Positions 37,301 to 49,300 of a stretch of DNA of 64,000 nt are shown here, one piece after another (position 1 is the first letter of the stretch; every line of letters begins with the position of its first letter). The DNA lies in the NCBI GenBank assembly GCA_946811185.2, contig OX328107.1:44940360-45004359 (forward strand), written 5' to 3'. The position numbers and the translations under genes are program-made. Source of the stretch: Hippopus hippopus (Eukaryota > Mollusca > Bivalvia > Cardiida > Cardiidae). The notes beneath the pieces were generated by a model that was not told the origin of the DNA, ran no database searches, and was given only the letters and a program-made list of their open reading frames with translations.

Positions 37301-40300
37301 GGTCAGTTATTGTTAAAGCACCGAAGCAATGTGGAATTCAAAAACAAATAACAGAAAGATAAACACTGTGTTTTTCCATTCCAATTGCACTTTTTATGTA
37401 GAATAGATAGTTTTGAAAATACTGAGGAAAGGGGCTGGTGCTTGTCCCAATAATGCCTTTTTTCCCCCCCACAATGTTTTCTGTTCATTCAAAGAAGGTA
37501 TTTTCCAAACAAGGTATATTTCTCACAAACATTTCTTTAGTGCTTGCATTTGTATCAGCCTACAGTATGCAGACAGTATGCTGGTATTTTTCTCTATCAG
37601 ATTTCTTGGGTGAAATATGTGTAGTGTTGGTCTTGAATCTGTCTAATGCATGCTCGAAAAATCATGTGCATGCTCTTTACATGTTATAACTTTTGTAACA
37701 GGGTAGAAAAAGTGTAGGGAATTCCAGTAAAAACAACCCTGTTTTTTTTGTTTCGCCTAATTCTTTCTCAGACTCATCTCATAATACCCTTCACTAAAAG
37801 GAAATACACTTTACTGTCGATTTTGAAAATTAATCCTCATTTTTCATTATTCATAAGGTAACTGGATGCTCCTTTAAGAAATAGTACCAGTCAATTTGTT
37901 ACTCTAGGAGGTGTATTAACTCTTACCACAAAATCCCGACTTTTAATGACCCTGTGAAAGAAGCCTTTTGAAAACATTGTGGGAAAAGGAGAAAATGCTG
38001 GTAACCGGCATTTTCTCCTTTTCCAACAATGTTTTCTACCCTTCCCAAAACAAACTTCAATTTTTCAATCACATTTCCTTTGTCGTCTGCAAATGTTTTC
38101 AATTTGGACCAGTCTATAATTTTGTTGTTTGGTAAAGAGATAAAGCTTTCCTCTCCTGAAGCTTCTGGTCAACATGGCATAATTTTTTTTGTTGTTAGAT
38201 TATTGAGAATTTATAGTGATTCAATAATTCTAAACACTTTTAACTGCCCAGAATTTCTTTAAATGTCTATCTAAAAAGTTTCTGTTCATACCTTTATTAC
38301 TTTTTTGTAAAAGTAGACATTTATAACTCTTTACCGTAAAACAAAATTTTAGACTCAACCAAAAAATTGAAATTTGTCTTCTAAAGGGAAGAAAACATTG
38401 TGGTAGAAGTAAACAGCACTTTCTCCTTTTTCAACAATGTTTTCAAAAGTCTTAAGGTCATTAAAACTCATGATTTTGGAGTCAAACATTGCATGACACA
38501 GATCAATCTTACCTTTCCCAGCCTTCAAACAATGGGACCAGAAGTGGATTGGTTCCTCTAAACTTTTCAGGATTTTCCCAAGTTTTGTTTGACTCATGTT
38601 TGTCTTCTGCAAATGCTTTGGGTTTCAACATGGCATAATTTTTTTTGTTGTTAGATTATTGAGAATTTATAGTGATTCCATAATTCTAAACACTTTTAAC
38701 TGTCCAGAATTTCTTGAAATGTCTATCTAAAAAGTTTCTGTTCATACCTCTATTACTTTTTTGTAAAGGGAAGTAATAATAATCTCCCTTTGAATTGAGG
38801 ATATAGTGATTTTAGAATTGAAAATGGTAATTCTATGAAGGCAATACTTCCAAAAGTGCCTCGGTTAAGATGCTACAATAGTGATGTTTTTAATGATATC
38901 ATATTTTCCGGAGTAAAATTACAGTGGAAATAGATGTTCCACTTCAGGGTAGGAATACCTTAAACTTCAAATATAGAACTGATGCTTTCATGCACAGGCA
39001 AGTTTAGCATGAAAAATGATTTCTGAATACTGGTCCAGATCTTACAGTATATTTGAAAAGAGAGGGGGAAAAAAAAAGAGGGGGGGGGGTTAAAAAAAAA
39101 AAAACACACACACAACAGTAAGCCAAGACAATATAAGGCTTATGATCACATCTATGCTATTAATAAAAGTCATATCTCTTTGCTCAACAAAAAAATTTAC
39201 ACTCGTCCACATTGAAAGCATTTGCCAAGTTGGTCTTTGAAAGGGAATAAAACATAATGGGAAAAGGAGAAAATGCTGGTTATTAGCATTTTCTCCTTTT
39301 CTCACAATGTATTGAAAATCTCTCTTCATTAGAATTGTAAAGACGAGCACAGTTTAGTAAAGGCAGAAGCAAGCATGTACAATGGAAAACTACAATACAT
39401 GTACCTGGTTTGATGTGATTTCTCTTCTATCTTTGCAATACTCCTTTTCTGATTTGAGGTAAAGGATCTACAATTATAAGAAGAATCTCTAAAGAAATAT
39501 GGAGTTTTGTTAAGCTTAATCCAACACCAGATATTCACATTTCTTGTCAAAACTCTAAATTACAGTATATGAGCATACTTCCATTCTTTACACATACATT
39601 GATTGTATTAACTGTATGGTGTTTAACCATTTACCACACAATCCCATGTTTTAACAACCCTGAGGAAATAGGTTTTTGAAAACATTGTGGGAATAGTGGA
39701 AAATGCTAGTAACCAGCATTTTCTCCTTTTTCCACAATGTTTTTTACCCTATCAACAAAAAATTCCATTATTTAAACCTCACTTAATTTGTTGTCTTCCA
39801 ACATGTTCGATTTGAGCCAGGTAAAATTTTGCCATGTGCTAAAGAGTTAACACTGTTTTTGGCATTATTTCAGTCAAATCTAGCAGCCAGTGCACATATC
39901 CATGCTTGGTAACAGAAACTCACGGAAAGCATGGATAGGTGCACTGGCTGCGACACTATAAATGAAATATTGTTGAAAAAGGTGTTGAAAATAATACATT
40001 CATTCAATCAAATATCTAATATCATCCTGGGCTAAAAACATGTAAAAATAGAAAACAAAGATACAGGATCACATCTGTGAGCCAAGTATAAAACTGGGGA
40101 AGAAAAATATATACTCGTCTGAATCCGAGGCTGTTGCTGTGTCTTGATTTTCATCATCGTCCTCTTCTTCTTCTTCTTCTTCCTCAAACTCATCATTTTC
40201 TGGTTCTTCATCTATATCCTCTACATCGCTCTCATAACCATCTTTGTGACGTTCAACAACCTGTCACAATGAAAATACCATCCGCATTATTTACACTGAC

Positions 40301-43300
40301 ACTTTACAAGGCAATCCTCGATTTTCAAGACGTTGCAAAAACATTAAGGGAAAAGTAAAAAGTGCTGTTAATTAATGATAATTACTTATCACTACAAAAC
40401 TGGGGGCTATTCAGCAATCATTTTAAACATTGTTCAAGTTAACCCTGACTCAAGTCAAGGTATCTGTGTTGAACAGGTTAGAAAACATTGTTGGAAAAGG
40501 AGAAAATGCTGTTTACTAGCACTTTCTCCTTTTTCCACATTGTTTCTAAAAGCTTTTTTCTCTGGGCTGTTAGAACATGGAATTCTGTGAGAAAAAGGGC
40601 TTTTCAAAACATTGTTATAAAAGGAGAAAAAATGCTGTTTACCAGCATTCTCTCCTTTTCCCACTATGTTTCAACCTTTCCTTAGAGAAATTTCAGTATT
40701 ATAGGTTATTGCACTTGTATGGGAATATATTGTATTGAACAAGTTCTTTTGGCAGAGTAGCCCGTGCTTGCGAGGGCAACTACACCAAAAGAATGAGTTC
40801 GACACAGTATATCCCCATACAAGTGCAATAACCTTTTTATTATATACTTTGATATCGTTTACATAATTTCACCTGATTTAACAGTGTTTTTATCAAATTT
40901 CTTAATTTATTTTGTTTGTTTCAAAATTTCAAAAGCGATAAGAAATCCGTTTTGTCGACCTATCGTGGTTTCGTGGACTTTTCTACTATGGCTTTTGATG
41001 ACGTTACCGTCGCTAAAGGTATGTAAACAAACAAGATGGCGACCGAGGATCTTTTTTCATCGCTTTGTAATTTCATCGTCGATAAACATGTTCGATAGAC
41101 AAATTTTTCATACCTTTGTAGTCACTGATATTCAGGAAACAAATATTCTGTTTATTTTTCATGTTTTTAATAAGAACTATGCATTGAAAAGTTCATAAAA
41201 CATGATGTCTAACGCTGAAATTTTTTATAATGGCCGCCTTTCACATTTTGATTTTTACAGAAATGGCGGGTTTTAAAATGGTTCCGTACTTAGCAACGCA
41301 CCTGAAAAAAGCTCTAAACTATGTAATATGATCAAAGTATGCAATATGGAAAAATACTATATATTTTCATCCAGTGCCAATATATGGGGACAATATCAAA
41401 GTATATAATAATTGAGCCAAATTCGATTCTTTCTCTGCAAATGTCTTAAATATGCACCAGTCTATCTGTTGCATGGTTGAGAAATTAAGATCAATTTCTA
41501 CCTCCATATAATCTAACTCGGCTAAATATTCATCTCCATATTGCTGACCGTCCTCGTTGGCCCCTTGATCTGTCAGTAACTGACCAGCGTATATACATAT
41601 AAACCCTCCTCTTGGAATGTCGTCCAAACATCTCAGTCCCCATCCTCTACAAAAACAGAAAGATACGTATCATGTGTGTTATTTTTTAACATTTTTACCT
41701 TATCATGTTTGGATGATCCTGAAGCTCAGAGCTTTTGAAAGCATGGTGGGAAATGGAGAAAGTGCTGGTGACTATATGAAGCTACATGCCACATGTGGTA
41801 GCCCTCGGCCTTACGTTAAGGAGCAAGAAGATTTTTCAAATTTTCCCTACATAAGCCCATGTAAAACTTGTGACTACTGTGACAGGGCCAATTTTGACCC
41901 ATGGGCTATAATTTGAATATTCATAGTAGGGGTTCACTAGATTAAGCTATATGCAAAATTTGATAGTCCTATGCCTTATGGTTAGGAACAAGAAGATTTT
42001 CAAAGTTTTCTCTTAATAAACCCAAGTAAACTTGTGAAACTCGAGGCCAGTTCTGACCCCAGGACTATTAATTTGAAGAATTTTGGTAGAGGTCTATAAG
42101 ACAGAGCTACATGCCAAATTTGGTAGCCCTAAGCCTTATTGTTTCCAACAAGAAAATTTTTAAAATTTTTCAATATTTTTCAGTTTTGTTGCCATGACAA
42201 CCAGAGTTTTTGCTGGGATCAAATTCTTCAAACAATTCTGAAGAGGGCCACAGCAGTGTCATTTCTGTGAAATTTCATCAAAATTGGATGAGTAGTTTCA
42301 GAGAAGATGTTTGAAACAAAAGTTAACAAAAAGACAGACAGACACACACACAGAGACCAACAGATGCAAGACGGACACAGAGCCATGGCATAAGCTCTCT
42401 GACCTTAGGCCAGTGGAACTAAAAATTGACGAAATTGACAAGTTATTTACCTCTTTTCTGTTTTAAAGACCTGTAATCGGTTGGACAAACCATTTTGTAC
42501 AACTTTATTTACACATCTACTGTCACATGCACATCGCGAATTGCACTCGTACACCCTGAAAGATAAAGCAAGCAAACACTCCATATTACATACAATCTAT
42601 CTGCAAATATTGCTGTGCTCAAAACAGTGTTATAATATGATTTTGTTAGCCATTTGTAACTTTGAACGGATGTACTACTTAACATGATGTCTGTTTGTAA
42701 AACAGTCATGCCCCCCTACTGCCACATGGATACAGGAAGTGGCACAGTCCATAAACTGATATCAAAAGAATTGATTGGGAAAACTCCATGTCATCTTTTT
42801 GATTTATGGCCCACTTCAATTGCTAAACGTGATAATCTGTCAACAGTTCGCATAATTATACACACCGCTGTGTGTATACATACAAGATTGTAAAAAGTCA
42901 CCGATACACAGACCGGGTTATCGCTTTTCTTTCTGGCATGCGGGTATGACTTCCACTTTTTCCCAGTCGACTTCGATGCTTACTACGTCCCCGATAATAC
43001 GTAAATAAAATGTTGGAGCCACAAGTTGAGCCACATATGATGATTTTTGAGACACTTGAATTTTTTTTGAGCAAATGGCTCAAGTGGCGAACGGCAGCGC
43101 CGGCCCTGAATCATCTGGTGGTCACTGTGACCTTGACCTTTCATGGATTAACCTTAAAATCAATAGGGATCATTTACACTCCAAGATGTATATCTGTACA
43201 GAATTTGAAGGACCTAGGTCAATTCTGTGTGTAGTTATCATCTGGACAAGGTTTGGTCTATATATCAAGTTGAAGGCCACTGTGACCTTGACCTTTGATG

Positions 43301-46300
43301 GATTAATCTCAAAATCGATAGGGATCATCTGCACTCCAAGACGCATGTCTGTGCCAAATTTGACGAACCTAGGTCAATTCTGTGTCTAGTTATCATCCGG
43401 ACAAGGTTTGGTCTATATACCAACATGTTGACGGTCACTGTGACCTTGACCTTTGACCGATTGACCTCAAAATCAATAGGGATCATCTACACTCCGAGAC
43501 ACATGTCTGTGCCAAATTTGACGAACCTAGGTCAATTCTGTGTCTAGTTATCATCCAGACAAGGTAAGGTCTACCGACCGACCGACGGACGGACCGACCG
43601 ACATTAGCAAAGCAATATACCCCCACTTTGTTGAAGGGGGGCATAATAAGAGCCTAAAAAACATTGTGACTAATATGTAAATGATCCTTAACCCTTTGAC
43701 TTTTGAAAATATTGTTTGAAAATGAGAAAATGCTGGTATTAGCATTTTCCACTTTTCACATTATGTTTTCTAGCCTATCAATGACAAATTTCATCATTTG
43801 AGACACATTTAAATTGTCGTCTGCATATTGTTCAATTTGAACAAGTCTGTGTTTTTCTCATTTGGTAAAGACTAAACGTATAAAACATACAGACAAGCGC
43901 AAAATACCTCAATATAAAGATAAAGATTCATATCATACAATACATACCCAGATATGAGTGGTTCAGGCAAACGTCGATTTTTGTAACCGGCATCTGGATT
44001 GGGTTTTCCCCCGTTAGTAATGGCAGAAGACTCCACTGTAAGCTGCTGGCAAGCACACTTAGACTTATTCTGTAGTATATACATGTAAAGTAATTAATGC
44101 CAGTATGATTATTTCTTAAACTCTACCGTACGAAAAAATTTTAGACTCGTCTAATTCAAAAGCATTTGCAGACTGTAGTTCAACTGATGAATTTGCTTTT
44201 GAACGGGTAGATAATATTGTGGGAAAAGGAAAAATTACTGGTTATCTTGAAGGCTTCTGGAAACACTGTGGGAAAAGGAGAAAATGCAGGTAACCAGTAT
44301 TTTCTCAATTTCCCATAATGTTTTCTTCCCGTTTTATGGTGAATCCCATGGGCTACATAAATGAATGTTCAAACAATCAAAATTTATGTTTCATTTGGAA
44401 ACTCTTCAACATGAAATCTGGCAATAGAGACAAACATAGGGTTTTGTTACTAAACCGTGGATCTTGTTACTATATCAACACAAGGAAATTCCTTTTGTAC
44501 ACACGATTTTGTATCATGTCATTACATTGCTTAAACTGCTATGATAAATGCCTTTAAAATATGCGTTATGCTGGAATGAAAAATGAATTTCAAAAAATGT
44601 CCAACGCTGCTACAATAAATGCCTTTAAAATATGCATGGCACTGCGATGATAAATGCCTTTAAAATATGCCTAACACTGCTATGATACATACCTTTGAAA
44701 TATGCCTAACACAGCTATGATAAATGCCTTTAAAATATAACTAACGCTGCTATCATAATGCCTTTAACATATGCCTTGCACTGCTATGATAATGCCTTAA
44801 AATAGGCCTTATGTTGCTATGATAAATGTTTTAAAATATGCCCAACACAGCTATGATAAATGCCTTTAAATTATGCCTAAAGCTGCTATGATAATACCAT
44901 TAAAACAAGCCTAATACTGCTTTAATAAATGCCTTTAAAACATGTTTAACACTGCTATGATAAATGCCCTAACAATATGCATTACCCTGCAATGACAGAT
45001 TCCTAAAAAACATGCCTAACCCTGCTATGATAAATACCTTTAAAACATGTCTAATGCTGCTATGACAAATGCCTTAAAAACATGCCTCACCCTGCTATGA
45101 TATATGTCTTTACAATATGCCTGAAAGAGGTTAGATCACAAGCTATATGACCTACCCTACAGTTGTCAGTGCAGTCACAACAGACTAGAAATTCCGGTTC
45201 CAGATTCAGTTTAACACCTGCTGCTGGAATTCTTTGGTTGGAGTAGTCAACATAATCTGGGTACTGTCTGTCTATACCATTAACACAGGATATCTGTACA
45301 TTCTCCTTTCCGTAGGATATGTCTTTAATGTCACAGAAAGTCTGAAAAGATCAAATAAAGAAGAATGCTTTACCCTTTACCACACAATCCTGAGTTCTAA
45401 TGACCCTAAGGAATCAGCCTTTTGAAAACATTGTGGGAAAAGGAGAATATGTTGGCAACCAGCATTTTCACCTATTCCAACAATGTTTTCTACCCCCTCT
45501 TACATAAATTTTATCAATTGTATCACATTTAGTATCTTGTCTGCAACTGCTTTGAATTTGAACCAGTCTAACAATTTCGTCATTTGGTAAAGACTTAACT
45601 GACAACCAGACAAGAATATTTCCACTCTTTACCACACGATAAAATTTTAAACCTGTCCAAATCTGAAGAACAATAATAGAAGTGATGACCAAATGTGCTA
45701 TTTTAGAAACATGATAGGTCATTGGAGTTGCTGTGGCCAATAATAAAATTGACAGCTAACTGAATGGCCTTGAAAGGCACCATTATACCAAAATTGGTAT
45801 CTACATCATTCCTGGTAGTTTCTTTGCAACTCTAACACTATAAGCAGAGAGAGAATCATTTTTCTCTGCAACAATATTTTGATAAATTTTCTGCCTAATA
45901 TGTATTGGACATATATTGGATTTGTAACCGGCAGATTGTTTCCAAGATAGATTTTCTGGCATAGCTGAATATGTTGGCTTTGACCTACTTCTTAAAATTG
46001 ATAGACTGGAATGAATAAACATTAATTTACAATTGGTCAAAATTGTGGACGTGTTCATTCGGTGGGCCACTGGAGGCCTATACAGCACATTTATGACACC
46101 AATATTCATTTTATGTTTCCATATCAAAGAACACAAGAGTTTCAATAGTTTTATTCCAGTAACTCTTACACAGTCTATCTTTAGAAAGATATTTCTTGTT
46201 TGAAAATACAAGCCCCAGTAGCTCAGTTGGTAGTGTAAAGGACTTGAGAACAGGGGGTCGCTGGTTTGATCCCGGCTCAGCTAATTCATTTCAAAGGATT

Positions 46301-49300
46301 GAAGATAGGTCATTGTGACAGGATTCATTCCTCTCTCACCACTGACCATGGTTTGACGATGGTTATGTAGGAAAGCAGTTAGTGGCTTGGAAGGTACATT
46401 GTGCAGAGTTTTAATAAAAGAAAGTCCAGGAAAGCTTGGATAAGCACACTGGTTGCCATGATAAAACTGAATTAATGTTGAAAATGGTGTTAAACACCAT
46501 ACAATCAATTGTTTGAAAATACTTATACCTTCACAGGAATGAACTCGTAATTGACATGCAGTTCTGCATCGAAACAGAAACTGTCGATGGCAAAGTTACA
46601 ATCAGTGATGAGAAGATATTTGTCCAACTCTTCCATGGATCTCAGTCTTCGCCCACATGGTGCTTGATAAAATATCACTCTTCTGCCAGATGGCTTCAAC
46701 TTTGCAACATGTCTGAAATGTAGCAATGAAAGTTATGAAGTACTAGTACTATATACATATTAACTCTTAACCAAACGACAAAATTTTAGACTGGTCTGAA
46801 TTGAAGGCATTTGCAGACGACAACATAAATATGCCTGAAAAATTGAAATTTCTTTTAAGAAGGGAAGAAAACATTGTGGGAAAAAGAGAAAATGCTGGTT
46901 ACCAGCATTTTCTCCTTTTCCCACAATGTTTTCAAAAGGCTTCTTTCAAAGGGTCGTTAAAAGTCGGGATTGTGTGGTAAAGGGTTGATGGCAATTCATG
47001 ATAAACTTCAATATAATTCTTTTTTTTACCCTTTACCAAACAATTCCAAAGTTTGATTGGTTGGTTGGTTGTATTGGGGTTTAACGCCACTTTAACAGCT
47101 AAGGTCATATCATAGCGGTCGGTGACGCACATGTGTTTCCTGGCTTTCTCACACCAGTACTAACACAACTTTCTTTCCAAAGCCACCGACTACTTTTCTC
47201 ACATGCTTCAGCAGAGGTGAGAGGCGAAAATACGCCGGAAAGAAAGTTCGCCTCAACCGGGTATCGAACTCACAACCACCAGGTCATGAATCCGACACGC
47301 TCACCACTGAGCCACCCAGGCAGGGCTCCAAAGTTTGAAGTCAGTATCTTCAGTAGTAACAGCAACGACAACACGAACGACGCCAGGGCTATGACATTAA
47401 CTTGTTGTTTTCTCCAAAAACAGCGAGCAAAAAAATGTTGGTTACCAGCATTTTCTCTTTTTTCCACCATGTTTTCTACTCTTTAAAAGACAATTCCCTT
47501 CATTTATTCCATATTTAAATTGTCAACTGCAAATGCTTTAAGATGAATAGCGTTTTAAGGCCCGTCGACAACTTAGGTCATATTGGGCGCACTTACTTAG
47601 TAAACAATAATGCGAGGTGAAAATAACATACATGTGCAACAACATAAGACAAACATGGTAAATGAGGAATGGACGAAACACAAAATGATGCCCCTTTTGT
47701 CGCCTTTTACGACATGCATGCTGTCACTTTTGTTCCGCCAGATGAAATGGCAGATGTGACGATCGCGGGACTGCAGTGGTTTATTCTTATACCCCCGATT
47801 AAACCACACGGGGTCCCACAGGCCAATTGATTCCCATTCCAAACCCTATTTACATCGAGAAAAAAATACAGGATTTGGAATAAGAACTACCCAGCCTGCT
47901 GCAATCCTACAAATTACGAGGAAAGCAGCCGTTTGTCTCTAATTTTAGTCGCCTTCTACGACATGCCATAGAGAAAGGCCGAGGTCCTATTCTATAAAAA
48001 AAAAAAACCCGGGACCCCACGGGGAGCAAATGCTTTAAATTTAGACAAGACCAAAATATTTTTGTTGGTAAAGGGTACTTTGTTTATGTGGAAAAGGAGC
48101 CAGTAGCTTGAAGGAGTGGTGTATGAAGTACTAGTAAAATGAACTCCAGCAACCAATGGATAGGTATATTGATTGTCTTCATATGACTAAAATAAAGCCT
48201 TTACATGCTGTAATTCTTTACTAAAGACAAATTAAGACTTGTCTAAACTGAAAGCCTTTGCAGACGACAAATGATGCTCAAATAATGCTATTCGTCTTTG
48301 AAAGAACAGAAAACATTGTGGGAAACAGAGAAAATGCTGGTTATTAATATTTTCTCCTTTACCCACAATGTTTCCAAAAGGCTTCTTCCTCAAGGTTGTT
48401 AAAACAGGGAATCCGATGGTAAAGGGTTAAGAGTAACTGATTCAAATCTTTTTCAATGGCTGATAAATTAACCCTTTACCAAACAAGCAAGTTTAAATAG
48501 CCCTGAAAACAAGAGCTTTTAGAAATATAAAAAGAAAAAAAAAGTATGCTGGTGACCAGCATTTTCTCTTATTCCCAAGTTTACAACCCTTTGGAAAACA
48601 GAATCTTTTAATCTTTAATTTCAGCCACATTTTTCATCTGCTAATGCTTTTAATTTGGGCAAGCCTAAAAATCTACTGTCGGGTAAAGACTTTTATCTCA
48701 CCATTCAACCTTTAACAAGCTTGAGAAAGAAAGCTTTTGAAAACAACAATATTTTCTACCTATCCCAAAACGAATTTCAATTTTTGATTGACCCTTATTT
48801 CATCATCTCCACATGCTTTCAATTTGGAAAAGCTTATAATTTTGTCATCTGGTATGAGTTAATCCTTTACCAATAATTCTTTGATGTAATGACCCCAAAA
48901 AGTAGACTTTTTTAACTCTTTACCGTAAAACAAAATTTTAGACTCAACCAAAAACTTGAAATTTGTCTTCTAAAGGGAAGAAAACATTGTGGTAGAAGTA
49001 AACAGCACTTTCTCCTTTTTCAACAATGTTTTCAAAAGTCTTAAGGTCATTAAAACTCATGATTTTGGAGTCAAACATTGCATGACACAGATCAATCTTA
49101 CCTTTCCCAGCCTTCAAACAATGGGACCAGAAGTGGATTGGTTCTTTAAACTTTTCAGGATTTTCCCAAGTTTTGTTTGACTCATGTTTGTCTTCTGCAA
49201 ATGCTTTGGGTTTCGACAATGTCAAAAATTTTGTTGTCTGATAAAGAGTTAAACCTTTCAAGTTTATCCCTCCCAGCCTTCAAACAATGGAGCAAGAAGT

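Noticed and set aside
46211..46280. A tRNA gene
   Set aside because: A and B boxes are present, but the sequence is the head of a 299-bp SINE with a target duplication and no convincing cloverleaf. The same applies at 22.8, 47.3, 50.75, 54.05 and 54.75 kb.
47597..47842. Minus frame [20 protein letters not shown] as a gene
   Set aside because: It lies across a dispersed repeat with a second module at 47.95 kb and has no splice or domain support.
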